Under the pieces are notes generated by a model. That model was not told the DNA's origin. It saw only the letters and a list, made by a program, of their open reading frames with translations, and did not search any database. The translations under genes and the position numbers were made by a program. Shown here piece after piece: positions 34,976 through 48,337 of a DNA stretch of 64,000 nucleotides; position 1 is the stretch's first letter; the number at the start of each line of letters is the position of its first letter. The stretch comes from Amorphophallus konjac (taxonomy: Eukaryota; Streptophyta; Magnoliopsida; Alismatales; Araceae). The stretch covers positions 445,530,053-445,594,052 of the forward strand of contig CM040118.1 in NCBI GenBank assembly GCA_022559845.1. The letters are read 5' to 3'.

Positions 34976-37325
34976 TGTAAGTAGATTAATCTACCCCGCC
35001 CCCGAACTATGAACATGTACACATAAACATGAACATGTAAAACATGAAATATAGACAATGAAGGGCAAAGGGGCGATGATGAAAAGAAAGAAACCGTGAT
35101 CGCCACCCAAGGAATAGCAGTAGGAAATAGATGCTATAATGAAAACAAATCTACTGCGTACCTTGGGAAAATGAAGAAGAAGATGCGGCCCGAAGACGAA
35201 CCACCACGACATGATCGCGCCTTGAAGATGGGTGCGGGGAACCGATGTGGGTGACACCTCCTCACCTCCTAGCCGGCTAGAAAGCAAGGGCCTCACATTC
35301 TATTGATGGTCTCCTGCAAAACAAAGCCACAAAAATAAGAGAAAACCCATTAGATTATGAAAGTGTAGTATATGCCCCGGAATGATAAAATAGCATGAAA
35401 GAAAGGGGGAGAACGCACTGGGAGAGGGTTTTTAACCCCTGTGAATGGGTGCAAAAGAAAGGTGGGAGTGTTGTGCATGCATGGGATTTGAAATCACAGA
35501 ATTTGATTGAGAGAATAGAGAGAAAAACGTTGTGCAAAATGGAGAAAAATACATAAATGTGCAGGAAACTGTGCAGAAACTAAGTGCAAAACTGTGACGA
35601 TTTGTGAAAAGTAAGGGAGAAGAATAAGAAACTGGAGCAAGTATAGAGAGCCCAGAGAGATTGAAAACAAAGAAGATACTCCCCTCTTCAGGATGGGACC
35701 AACGGAGGACGAAGAGGACACAGGATGACTCCGCCCCGAGTTGACGAAGGGCGCCCCGCCGCATAGGTTCAAGAACTTGTGATGATTTGTAAAAAGTATG
35801 GGCAAAGTTAGGAGGACAAACGATGATGAAATGAAGCAAATGAGGAACCAAATTAAAGCTAATACTTCCCTCAATAGCCTGGGGTCAAAGGGTTGAGTCA
35901 ACAATCCGACATGGCTTCACCCCAGGTCGAAGAAGAGCCCCCCGTCGCGCAGGCGAACTGGGCATTTATTTATAGAAAAGTGGTGAAATCCCCAACTTTC
36001 TCTCACGATTCCAGGAGATAGAGTCTACCAAATCTCGAGATCTCTGGATCATTCTCGAGATAATAGTCAAGATAAGACGTAGGAACAAACGGGACTCTTT
36101 TTGGTGGAAGGATGTGGAAGTTATGGCTCTTGGAAGAAGCCTCTAGAACCTAATCTGCATGAGTTTTTATTGCACGAAATACATAAAACCTGAACTTGCG
36201 GCCAAGATTCCAGCGAATATATTCCACTAAATTTTGATTTATATGGCTTAAACTCGAGATAATAGTGGTGGCAAGAGGCAGAAACAAACGGGAAGTGATT
36301 TGGTGAAATATTCGGGAAGATAGAGCCTTAGAAAGGTGACCCCGGAGAACACAACTCGATCAGAGTGTCCAGCGGAGAAGAAATGGGAGTTCAGGATCAT
36401 CTGGACTCTCTGGGGAAGAAACGGTCTATCGCGCGGCTGCTTCATGATGAAAATGGTCTAGGGAGGACCGTTTGGTCAAGAAAAATGGTCTAGGAGGCGA
36501 CCGCCAGACAACTGGGGGTGACCGGGAGACTTTTGGCACAAAAACTAAAGAAACGGTCATCCAAAGACCATTTTTTGAAAGAGGCGGTCTTAAAAAGACC
36601 GTCATTTAACATTTTAAAAATAATAAAAAATTAAAAAATTAAAAAAGTTACTGTTCATGGACGGTCAACTGTTGACCGTTCTATCATGAAGCGGTCAACC
36701 GTTGACCATTTCTCTCATGAAGCGATCAACAGTTGACCGTTTCATTCAAGGTGGCTGCCAAGCTCGCGCGACTTTGAAAATTGGATCATATCTCCCAAAC
36801 GGTGCAGAACTAGCGAAAGTAGTAGAAGAAGAAATTGTAGATAATTGAAAGATGAACAACTTTTACGAAGAGAGTAAGATGAGAAAACGAGTGGAAGAGG
36901 GATAAAATAGGGCTCGAACCTAAAAAAATACTAGGACTTGAAAACGGTGGAGAACTGGCTTATGGCGTAGAAGAAGGAAATGTAGGGCTTTAAAAAAAGA
37001 ACAACTTTGGGGAAGGACATTTAATGAATAGAATAACATAAGAAGATGAAAATGGGCCGCGTTCAGGACTGCGCAGTGAAAGCGCCAAATGTTTGAGGGA
37101 AGTCGACCTAAATGGACCGTAAGTCGTCTTGGAAGGCCGGAAGGTGATAGAATAGGCTCCAAGGCTTTAAGCAATCATGTTCTCCAAGGCTCAAAGGGAA
37201 TGGAATCAATGAAATGGGCTCGAAATCCATCCAATGAAGGCTCCAAAATAATGGTTAATTTGGGACATCAAAAATGATGAATAAGAGAAATGACGTAACT
37301 TGCGGGCTAAAATTGGGTGTCAACA
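34976..37325 (-). repeat. C 3' LTR
   Basis: 2350 bp, closely matching 45977-48332 with scattered substitutions. A minus-strand TATA box CTATAAATAAAT (35964-35975) is matched at about 46966-46976. A palindrome cluster lies at 36450-36740. Confidence 0.93.
36450..36740. promoter_or_regulatory. GGTCAAC/GTTGACC palindromes in C LTR
   Basis: Perfect ACGGTCAAC-T-GTTGACCGT at 36661-36679, then GGTCAAC-C-GTTGACC (36692-36706) and ATCAAC-A-GTTGACC (36725-36738). GGTCTT/AAGACC lies near 36593-36606, and TCTAGGGAGGACC-type words stand further left. The arms contain TTGACC, the W-box core bound by WRKY factors. The cluster sits about 500-750 bp upstream of the TATA box on minus. The second LTR has the same block near 47450-47755. 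Confidence 0.65.
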
Positions 37326-40300
37326 GATGCCCCTCCTTAATGTCTGCTTTGCAAGGGAACGAGTGAAAGCGATGCAGAGGTGAAATGGAATGGAGATGGA
37401 GCGAAAGCAACAATGACGTGAAATGGAGATGACGCGGAGATGAAGCGGAGAGAACTGAAAAGCGGACATCAAAGTAAAAAAGACACCCGTTCTAACCAAC
37501 AAGCGACAGGAATTCTGTCGAAAATGCCGAACTAATCACCAGGATTGGATGACAAGAATGAGACATGTCTGGAGAACTAAACTAACGGAGGAAATGAAAA
37601 CACGACCAACCTCATCGGGGACACTGAGATAAAATCCACGGACAATGAGGGGTCGGAAAGAGCACAACGTAAAAAGTAGGAGAAATGTAACTGAGATAAA
37701 ATCCAGACAGGAATCACGCTGGCCAACCAGACCGAGTGAAAAGATCAGAGAAATCGTTCAAATTCAGAGTGGAATGAAGATCTCTTATCCAAGAGATATT
37801 AAGCGTAATTAACCATTGTTGAGGAGAAACTTTGAACGGATCACGAGACGTGAGTGCTCAAAAAATGACATGATGCATGCTGGGCTAAAATAAAGAAATC
37901 ATAAAAATGAATGTAAAGAAAGAATAAAATAGAAAGTACTCAAGGATAATATTGCTAGACTGAGCCAAGACGGGGTCAAGAGTCGTCCGTAACCACGGCG
38001 TGCGAGATAGAGTCCGCCGTCCCCCACCCGACTCAACCGAGCGGCCTATCCAACGATTAACCGTATACTCCTAGATCATCATCATTTTTGTTAAAGGGGA
38101 ATATCAGATCCCAGAACACACGGGTAACCAGCCGGTCCTTGAGAGGCTATAATAAGGTAGATAACATATAGTAATGTAACAATGAGCAAGGATATAGAGC
38201 CATACCTGACTTACCTGCCAAGCGAAACAGCATTTTTTTGGATTTAGATTTTTCTAATTTTTTTATTTTTTGTGGATTTTCAAATATGACAACCAACAAC
38301 ATGAATAAACAAGCACGAATAACATGAAAACATGACAACCAAATGAACGAAAGACAACATAACATAACGACGAATGAACGAACAAGCAACATATGCAAAA
38401 CACCACATAAACAAACAACAAGCATGAGAACGGAGAAAATGGTGGGACATGACAACACACGGCGGGATGACACACACAGTTGGGACTAGATCACAACGGG
38501 ACAACACACCATGCAGAACAAAACCACATGCAGCGGAACAGAGATACGTAGGACAATGACATCTAAGACAACCACAGGGGAGATGGCATAACACATGTGA
38601 AACAACCACATGGGACAATTACACATGCAACACATGGCAGAACGAGACAACACGTGGAACTAGAATATGTATGAGATGACCATAGATGGGACAAGGACAC
38701 CTGGACAACGACCATAGGGGGACAACACGGGACATGACAAATATGTTCTTCAATCAAGCCCAAGATCTGCCGAAGCAGAACCGCCAGGTTCACGATCGTA
38801 AGGCAAAACCCTCTCTCACAAAGATATGATCACAAGCTGAGCGAAGTAAAGTATGAGAAGGACATGAGCTTCGGAACAGATCGAGGAACAAGTTTGAAGA
38901 AGAGAACAGATCAAAAGATGAGTGTGAACAGGAGACAGAGCGAAAGATAAAGAGCGAGGAAACTTCAATACCTGTAGCTTGCACACTGAGCAAAACATAT
39001 TACGTACATGTCCTTAAGATAAAATGCATTAGAAATAAAAGACATGTATTTTTAGATTTTTTTGTAATTTTCCTGATTTTTTTTGAAATATTTGATTTTT
39101 TTGGAATTTTTGCAATATCTATATTCTTTTTGAATTTTTGACAATATCTATTTTTTTAAAATTTTAGACATCTTTGAATTTTTTTTTGAGATTTTTGAAC
39201 AATATTTAATTTTTTTTGGATTTTGACAATATCTCATTTTTTTAGAAATTTTGAAATAGTAATCTGCAGCACCTAAGACGGGCTCAAACTACTGGCCAAG
39301 GGTAATCATCCTGTCCTTCTCATTAAAGAGCTCCCTTGAGCAGGGCGTGCATATGAGGGTGGCTTACCACAACCAACCGCCTCTAAAGAACAGTGCCCCT
39401 ACTAAGGCCATACACGGGATTCATCCCAGCCTAAGAGGGAGAACTAGAAGAAAATCGGGAGACAAGCTTTGTGCATGATAGGAGATATTAGGATTCAACT
39501 TCCTTCCAAGGCACCACCCCTCAAAGAGTAGGTCTGTTGCGCTGGGACTTTGAGTCTTTAATCATAATTTTGCATTGATTTTCATATATAATTTTGGCAT
39601 AGCCCTTATCGGCCAGATATTGAAAAAACGCTCACTTTTGATTTTGATACACGCATGATGCTGTCCCATCTCTTACCTTAGGAGAAGCAGACCCGGTTAC
39701 TAGGATCAGGGGCATTTTTCATGGTATTTTTTATTCATTTCTTTTTCAAAGACTGCCCCTATTTGAAACCTCTCTCGTATTGGGGAATGCCTAGGTTGGT
39801 TATTTCATCCGTCAATCTCTTGCCCCTACACTTGACCGAGCAAAGAAGAGAAAAGGCCCTCGTGCATACCCATAGTATGGCCAAATCAGCAACGGTGTTG
39901 CTTCAGAGGGATCGGCTATGGCTCGCCATGAAGTGTGTGAAAAACCCATGCAAAAAGGACACCCTCAACGATGGGGGAAAGAACTAGACTCCCAGGCACT
40001 GAGCTATCACCAGCCTAAGATGCTGCAGAAACGAATCATTTGACTAAGCAAACTAACTAAAGCCTAAGGCCACTCAACCATGTTTTAAGGAACCAACAAT
40101 ATAAGCGCGTGCAGAAGAGTAATAGCAATGATAACATGTTCTTGCACAAAATCAAAGATACCTTTGCAAATCCATAGCGTGGAAACCGACCTCCTGAAGT
40201 GATTTCGATCATCGAGCTTTGAGGAGCGCGAGCTTTGTTTTCCTTGCTTGTCAGGATAAAATATGAAAGGAGAGCAAAGGATTGGATTCCTCGACATAGA

Positions 40301-40480
40301 GGAGTGGCAGACATCATATTGGATGAATAAGGGATAAAAAGGAAGAGAGACGAGGGCTAGAACTCCCTCGTTAAGGCACAGAGGCCCTGATAACAAGGAA
40401 CAAAGTATAGAATAAACAGAGATTAACTGAGATCAAGGCAGGCTAAAGCCTCGAAAATAGTAAGAAAAAGGGTGGTGACC
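37326..40480 (-). other. C purine tract and 3' untranslated part
   Basis: The purine tract is at 37326-37338. The rest shows no credible gene: an AACATG/GACAAC-rich stretch (38280-38760), a low-complexity stretch of TTTTTGAATTTTT words (39045-39255) and unique sequence to the end of the gag-like ORF. Short ORFs here lack any family signature. Confidence 0.65.
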
Positions 40481-43400
40481 CTAAAAGGGCGAGGAGGAAA
40501 GAATAGAAAGATGATGAAAAGATTGTTGCAAAGATAAGGAAGAAGGAGAAGAATCGTCTGACACGGTCGGAGAAAAGAAATAGCGATCACCCGCCAGAGG
40601 CGGGGAAGAAGAAGCATGAACACCCGACAAGGTTGAGGAAGAGAAATGATAGACACCCGACAAGGTCGGGGAAAAAGAATCATAAACACCCGACAAGGTC
40701 GGGGAAAGGGAACGAGAAGTAAAACCCGGGGATACCGGAGGAGAAGGATCAGAAGAAGTCCCAAAGATGGGATGGAAGGATGACATAGGTCGAGGCCTAA
40801 AATCATGAGAAAATAGATAATCCGGAGGTTCCCGATGAGAAAAAGGGAAACGGGGACTCATGGACCCGGTAGGAGAAGAGAAGATGCTAGAAATAAGATT
40901 ACAAGAGGGCAAGTACACCACCCAAGGGTGGGAGCTAAGCAAGAGAAATGAGGAATGAAAGGAAGGAGAAGAAGGAGAAGTGGACTCTCGAGTGCATAAC
41001 ATGCAGCCTTTGTACTTGCGCCGTCGCCTCTTCTTAGCCGACATTTCTTGAACACGAGCCTGCCTGGTGCAAACTTGGACCTTCGTCCTTCTCAATCTGT
41101 AATACTTTCTTAAATAACGGGCCCACCTGGAAGATGGCCTGGCCCGAATGTGAATATGTAGCTTCATCGGGGCAGTTGCCCCTAGACTCATGGTGCTAAC
41201 GTGCTGTGGACATTCTTGAGCAACTGACTCCTCAGGATGATGAGTATCATGGAACCATGGAGTCTTATCTCTTGGCACCAGAACATGGAGATTCGGCAAC
41301 TCTACTCGGCAACTGGGCACGAAGCATAACTCCCTTACCAGAAGAGCAGGATAGAACTGGGGGGGAGTAATATGCGGTGTTGACGTGGCCGACTTACCAA
41401 TAAACCGAGGGAGATTGCATAACAGGTGCAGAATGTCCTTAGAGAATGCAGAAAACATGGCCAACTGCCCCTTGCATATAGAATTCATCAGGCTCTTGGC
41501 GGCCGCATGACTGAGCACCATCTGGGTAGAGAACCCCTCTTGGCCAGTGAACTGAATAGCAATGGAGCGAGGAGAAATAACAGCATTGATAGTGAATCCC
41601 CCAGCGAGCAATAAGATTGCCACTGGCCTTGCTTGTGAAGAAACTGGCACTAGTGCAAGGGAACTCTCCTTTGCAACCATTTCTGAAAATGCAGGCTCTT
41701 TATCCCCAAAATAGCCAGGGAATAGGACCCGGATTGGCATGCGGCAAATGACATCTTGAATCTTGAAATGCATAATCAAAACCTGGCTCGGCTCATTATC
41801 TCTCTGGGGACCAGACCCAAGGGGCACCAGAGACAGCGCGCACCCGCTCCGTGAGGTGGAAAGGGATGGAGAAACGGGTGGAGAAGGCTTGGAAGGCGTG
41901 GGTGAAGGTTTAGAAGGTGTAAGTAGGGGTAAAGGCAAAGGTGGAGGCGTAGGAGAGGGTAAAGGTATAGCCTGCTCATGCTCGGGCAATGATGGCGAAG
42001 GGGAGGGCAAAGGCGGTGGAGATGGCGGAAGTGATGGAAGAGGGGTCACTGGGAGAGGAGGCGGTGAGGATGATGGTGATGGCGGTAGGGGTGTTGGAGA
42101 TAGGGGAGAGGGTGATGTGGTCGATGGAGGTAGTGGAGGTGAGGATGGTAACAGTGGTGGTGAGGCGGAGGAATTGGAGGGTCGTGATGCCCACCTTCGA
42201 CGTATCGACACGACGCGTCTAGCGGTGTCGGGAGTAGAAGTGTTGGTGGAAATGGAGGAGGAAGGAGAGGTAGCACTTGCCTGAGCAGAGGCTTGGGTCT
42301 GTGGAGAAGATGAAGATGGGATAGGAGATGGTGAAGGTGAGGGGGTAGGTGGAAATGAAGAGGGTGATGAGGTAGGCAACGAGGTGGACAAAAGCATAGG
42401 AGAGGGAACAGGTGACGGAGCAGGTGCATCGCTAGATGAGGGATCACAGGGGTGCCCCTGGTCTTGCAACGAAGACGGCTGCCTGGGCGGCGACTGCTGT
42501 TGCTGTTTGCTGCGGAGATTTAAAATAGCTTCATGCATGGCAGCCCAATCGATCCTCTTATTATCTTCCAGGCCATAAATAATTTCCTGAAACTCAGGAC
42601 AATCCTCGACCAAATGCCCTTGCTGACGATGAAAATCACAAAATTGGAGAGAATCCCCGACCGCAGGTCGGCAAGGCATAATCAGAGGGAGTTGTAACGC
42701 GTGAGCAGCCATCAAAGCCCTAAAAATGTCAGTAAAACACTCCGGCAATAGAGAACGAGGAGCCCGCTTCGGGCACGGGAGATGTCGAGGGGTATAGGAA
42801 GGTAATGGAGATGTAGGTAGAGAAGAAAGTGGGGGTTGTGAAGGCAAAGGCATATGGAAACTGGTGGATAAACTAGGTGGAGGCATATGTGGAGCGGGGA
42901 TATAGTGGATGGCATCTACCTGCTCGGGGTGTGATGTTTCCTTGACCATAGGTGGGGACACGTGCGGAGATGCATATGCGGAGGTGGAGGGCTGACTCGT
43001 GGAGGGATACGTGGAGGGTTGATGCATGGAGGTATATGGGTATGTGGGAGCAGGAGGTTGACTCATGGTAGGATATGTGGTGGAGGGGTGACTCGTGGAG
43101 GGCTGACTAAGGGGAAATGATAGATAGGAGGCATATGTGGGCGTAGAAGGCGAAGGGGACTCGGGGTCAAGGGAAACTAGGAGTTGTTGGAGGATGAAGC
43201 GGGCTCGGCTATACAGTTGTTGCCAGGAGGTGATATCATTCAAGGCTAAGATAAAGCGGTACTCGGGCGTTGCATTAGAAATGATCATTTTGATTTGCTC
43301 TCCCTCCGGAATATGTCTCGGGACTTGTGCGGCCAGACGACGCCAGCGGTCGGCGAAGGTCGAGAACTCCTCATCGGGCTTCATCTTCTCATGGGCCAGA

Positions 43401-44248
43401 TCAACCATAGAATACTTGGGCCCAATCTGGTCTTGATATTGCTGAAGAAATTTCTCTTGAACGGCTTGAAAATCCATAACTTGCTCTTGCGACAATGTAA
43501 AGAACCAATCCCGAGCCAGGCCTTCTAAAGACAGACCAAACAGGTAAGCCATCAAGCGTTGGTCATGTTGAAACTGGGTCGACTCACAAAGAAACTCCTT
43601 CAAGTGCACATAAGGGTCACCGACTCCACCATAGCGGCGATATGTAAGAATTTATGAACGCGGTGAAAGCTGAAGACCTTGGAATGTAAACGGGACACTC
43701 AAAGAAGATTTGGGATCAATTTGGTGCTGAAGTTCATCAAGCTGGCATTGGGTTTGAGCAATCATCTCCTCGATGGGGAGAGACCGAGAAGGATGCAAGC
43801 CAGCTTGAGCAAGAGAGTGTGAATTTGGACTAGGATTATGGTATTGGGCCATGTAAGGGGGTCCGGACTGAAATGAAGAAAAGCCCATTCTTGGAATAGA
43901 AGGATATGGAGGCCTGGAAGGATCATGAATGTGAGAATAAAGACCGATTGGGCCAGCAGCAACATGGGGCCCATTAAGAGAATAAGAGGGCCCGTTAAAG
44001 GAAGGGGGCCCACTAAGAGTAGAAGAGAGAGGGTCGTTATGAGAATAAGGCCCATTAAGATTAGCGATGAATTTTTGGGCCTGGACCGGGGCCATTTGGC
44101 AAGAAAGAGATGATAGGTAAGCCATGAGATTTGCTTGCGGGTCAGAAGGGCCACGATAAGATGGGCCCGCGTGGGAAGAGGAATCCACTCGAGAATAGAA
44201 AGACGGGGAAGAAGAAGAGTAATATACAGGAAAAAACTGGCGCTCCAT
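40481..44248 (-). pseudogene. C long gag-like ORF, one in-frame stop
   Basis: A single frame from ATG 44246-44248 (MERQFFPVYY) to 40481, about 1256 codons, broken only by TAA at 43652-43654. Residues 1-198 are Ser/Pro/Tyr-rich. A Ty3-type gag domain follows at about 205-360 (YVHLKEFLCE, LARDWFFTL, KFLQQYQDQIGPKY, ADRWRRLAAQV). At about residue 540 is a variant knuckle, CDFHRQQGHLVEDC (C-X2-H-X4-H-X4-C), seen in Tat gags. About 250 Pro/Ser residues then lead to an unrecognised globular-looking part (VLFPGYFGDKEPAF), a strongly basic patch (SAKKRRRRKYKG) and a C-terminal SPTLSGVY repeat of about 11-12 residues. The protein is much longer than usual gag, with no DSG/DTG protease motif. It is the only product of C. 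Confidence 0.8.
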
Positions 44249-45976
44249 GAGGGCGAATGGAGACTTTATACAGGAAAAATCAAGGGAATACAATGAGGGA
44301 AGTAAAGGGCTCGAGAATTAAAGAGGGGGAGTGACTCAAAAACAAAGGACAGGAACCTAGGATGATAAGTCTAAACAAAATAGACGCACAGAATGGACTA
44401 GCCTGAATGGGCCTATGAACGAAACCTATATGGATGATGGGGGATGCAACATAAAATAACACAAATGGGCTTGGACGGGCCCAAACAAACAATATGGGTG
44501 TGAGGGGGTTCAACCAAGATCAAACAAGTTGATACGATCGTCAATTTTTATTTTTCCAAAGTTTCGATGGGCCTTTTAATGATTTGAATTAAGGTCAATT
44601 CCCACAAAATAAGAAATCTATAGGGAATAAGGTCTAAACTTTGGGTTTGACTAACGTTAATTCTCTTACACGTATGCAAATGCAAACCTAAGGGTAGAAA
44701 GGTACAATCGGCCCAACGTCCGTGTGGGAATCCACGGCTCGCGGGGACTTACGGAGGTCCCGGATAAGATCACCTAGTCGAGCCCAAAGAATATGGGAGC
44801 GAGAGGATCACTTACCAAGAGGGAATGCAACTACAATATGACAATATGCATGATCATATGTGCACCGGAGTGCATGTAATTTCTAGTCTAAGTCTAACAA
44901 AGCAAGACAATAACGAAATTATGCAAACTTCACAAAAATGTATGAAAAATATGAAACGATATGAATAACAATGATGAAAGGCCTAAAATAGGGATAATTA
45001 GGCACTAAAAAATAAGAAAAATCATTAAAGGACAACATACCTTTGTGTTTGCCCCCGGACCTACAAGTGAGTTTTATGCATAAAATGCAAGAATGAAGGC
45101 AATATTTAAGTAGGCAAACAAAGTCCAATGCATGCAAATAATATACGGATGTGAAGATAATACAAAAGACTTCCCAATGGAACCAAAAAACAGTCAAAAT
45201 AGACCCTGGAAGGCAATTTAAATCAGCAAGCAAAACGCCCATGTGAATCTGTCCCGAATCTTCCCACAAACTAGATGCAAAAAATACAAAAATGGAGGCA
45301 CTTTTTAAATATGCAAATGATGTCCAAATGATGCAAATGAACTATAGATGGAAAGATAATACAAAGGTCTACGCAATGAGCGTAAGAACAAGGCAATCTG
45401 ATCTCGGGAGGCTAATTAAATCGTCCAAGAAAGATGCCCCCGTGAACCTATGCGCAGACCGCATGCAAACTAAATGTAGAAAATACAAAAATAGAGATAG
45501 TTTTTAAATATGCAAATGATCTTCAAATGATGTAAACTTTAGATGTATGGAAAGACAATACAAAGGACAACACAACGCAAAATAAATCAGCCCAATCCGA
45601 CGTCGGGAGACAAAGTTATGCCCAAATGAATAAGGCCCCTGTGAACAGAAATCATGCCCGTCCAGAACCACTAAAAGGTCCCTAGATGACCGTTTTTACC
45701 CTGTAAGCGGTCTCCTGGATGACCGCCCAGGTACTGGACGGTCTTGGGAGGACCGTTTATAACCCCAGAGGGTTTGGGCGATCCTGGAAAGGCCGTTTAA
45801 AGGTCTAGGCGGCCCTATGATGGACCGTGTACCCCTGACAGACCCGAAAATGGACAGAATGATGAAAAAATGTGGAGGAGACTATCCAAACATACAAGAA
45901 CACCCGCCCAACATGCAAGAGACTAAAAATACAATGTGATGGGCACTAGGTGTCCCACCGTGGTCGCCAAAAAAGG
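44249..45976 (-). other. C leader and tRNA-Arg primer site
   Basis: The primer site at 45952-45969 reads TGGCGACCACGGTGGGAC on minus, close to the complement of the 3' end of a plant tRNA-Arg (UCG). The leader holds hairpins GCGGTC/GACCGC (45707-45726) and ACGGTC/GACCGT (45738-45756). It also has the word CGGGGACTTACGGAGG (44742-44757), which on minus contains GTAAGT, a splice-donor match. No ORF of interest is seen. Confidence 0.75.
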
Positions 45977-48332
45977 TGTAAGTAGATTAATCTACCCCGC
46001 CCCTGAACTATGAACATGTACACATAAACATGAACATGTAAAACATGAAATATAGACAATGAAGGGCAAAGGGGCGATGATGAAAAGAAAGAAACCGTGA
46101 TCGCCACCCAAGGAATAGCAGTAGGAAATAGATGCTATAATGAAAACAAATCTACTGCGTACCTTGGGGAAATGAAGAAGAAGATGCGGCCCGAAGATGA
46201 ACCGCCACGACGTGATCGCGCCTTGAAGATGGGTGCGGGGAACCGATGTGGGTGACACCTCCTCACCTCCTAGCCAGCTAGAAAGCAAGGGCCTCACGTT
46301 CTATTGATGGTCTCCTGTAAAACAAATCCACAAAAATAAGAGAAAACCCATGAGATCATGAAAGTGTAGTATATGCCCCGGAATGATAAAATAGCATGAA
46401 AGAAATGGGGAGAACGCACCGGGGGAGGGTTTTTAACCCCTATGAATGGGTGCAAAAGAAAGGTGGGAGTGTTGTGCATGCATGGGATTTGAAATCACAG
46501 AATTTGATGGAGAGAATAGAGAGAAAAATGTTGTGTAAAATGGAGAAAAATACATAAATGTGTAGGAAACTGTGCAGAAACTAAGTGTAAAATTGTGACG
46601 ATTTGTGAAAAGTAAGGGAGAAGAATAAGAAATTGGAGCAAGTATAGAGAGCCCAGCGAGATTGAAAATGAAGAAGATACTCCCCTCTTTAGGATGGGAC
46701 CAACGGAGGATGAAGAGGACGCAGGATGACTCCGCCCCGAGCTTACGAAGGGCGCCCCGCCGCACAGGTTCAAGAACTTGTGATGATTTACAAAAAGTAT
46801 GGGCAAAGTTAGGAGGGCAAACGATGATGAAATGAAGAAAATGAGGAATCAAATTAAAGCTAATACTTTCCTCAATAGCCTGGGGTCGAAGGGTTGAGTC
46901 AACAATCCGGCATGGCTTCGCCCCAGGTCGAAGAAGAGCCCCCCGTCGCGCAGGCGAACTGGGCACTTATTTATAGAAAAGTGGTGAAATCCCCAACTTT
47001 CTCCCTCGATTCCAGGAGATAGAGTACACCAAATCTCAAGATCTCTAGATCATTCTCGAGATAATAGTGAAGATAAGACGTAGGAACAAACGGGACTCTT
47101 TTTGGTGGAAGGATGTGGAAGTTATAGCTCTTGGAAGAAGCCTCTGGAACCTAATCTGCAGGAGTTTTTGTTGCACGAAATGCATAAAACCTGAACTTGC
47201 GGCCAAGATTCCAGTGAATATATTCCACTAAATTTTGAGTTATATGACTTAAACTCGAGATAATAGTGGTGGCAAGAGGTAGAAATAAACGGGAAGTGAT
47301 TTGGTGAAATATTCGGGAAGATAGAGCCTTAGAAAGGTGACCCCGGCGAACACAACTCGACTGAGAGTCCAGCGGCGAAGAAATCAGAGTTCAGGATCAT
47401 CTGGACTCTCTGGGGAAGAAACGCTCTATCGTGCGGCCGCTTCATGAAGAAAATGGTCTAGGGAGGACCATTTGGTCAATGTAAATGGTCTAGGAGGCGA
47501 ACGCCAGACAACTGGGGGTGATCGGGAGACTTTTGGCACAAAAACTAAAGAAACGGTCATCCAAAGACCATTTTTTAAAAGAGGCGGTCTTAAGAAGACC
47601 GTCATTTAACATTTTAAAAATAATAAAAAATTTAAAATTTAAAAAATTTTAAAAAGTTATTGTTCATGGATGGTCAACTGTTGACCGTTCTGTCATGAAG
47701 TGGTCAACTGTTGACCATTTTTCTCATGAAGCGGTCAACAGTTGATCGTTTCATTCAAGGTGGCTGTCAAGCTCGCGTGACTCTGAAAATTGGATCATAT
47801 CTCTCAAACGGTGCAGAACTAGCGAAAGTGATAGGAGAAGAAATTATAGATAACTGAAAGATGAACAACGTTTACGAAGAAAGTAAAATGAGAAAACGAG
47901 TGGAAGAGGGAGAAAATAGGGCTCGAACATAGAAAATACTGGGACTTGAAAACGATGGAGAACTGACTAATGGCGTAGAAGAAGGAAATGTAGGACTTTA
48001 AAAAAAAACAACTTTGGTGAAGGACACTTAATGAATAGAAGAACATAAGAAGATGAAAATGGGCTGCGTTCAAGACTGCGCAGTGAAAGGGCCAAATGTT
48101 TGAGGGAAGTCGACCTAAATGGGCCGTAAGTCATCTTGGAAGGCCGGAAGGTGATAGAATAGGCTCCAAAGCTCTAAGCAATCATGATCTCCAAGGCTCA
48201 AAGGGAATGGAATCAATGAAATGGGCTCGAAATCCATCCAAGGAAGGCTCCAAAATAATGGTTAATTTGGGACATCAAAAATGATGAATAAGAGAAATGA
48301 CGCAACTTGCGGGCTAAAAACGGGTGTCAACA
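45977..48332 (-). repeat. C 5' LTR
   Basis: 2356 bp partner of 34976-37325. Its hairpin block includes GGTCAAC-T-GTTGACC at 47672-47686. The TATA box lies at about 46966-46976 on minus. Confidence 0.93.
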
Positions 48333-48337
48333 ATGAT

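Larger units (their letters stand above)
34976..48332 (-). mobile_element. C: 13.4 kb gag-only Tat-like element
   Basis: Complete element with the target duplication ATGAT (34971-34975 and 48333-48337). The LTRs are 34976-37325 and 45977-48332; both start TGTAAGTAGATTAATC and end GGTGTCAACA on +. On minus a tRNA-Arg-type primer site (45952-45969) follows the 5' LTR, then a 1.7 kb leader, one long gag-like ORF (44248 to 40481) with one stop, a 3.1 kb untranslated part and a purine tract AAGGAGGGGCATC next to the 3' LTR. The primer and the GGGGCATC-TGTTGACA layout point to the Tat group. No reverse transcriptase, RNase H or integrase is present. Confidence 0.9.

Noticed and set aside
37326..40480. 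Small ORFs as possible accessory or envelope genes of C
   Set aside because: Short, low-complexity and without membrane or family signatures; better taken as untranslated sequence.
41763..42284. Glycine/glutamate-rich plus-strand ORF
   Set aside because: It is the opposite strand of the proline/serine-rich part of C's gag-like ORF.
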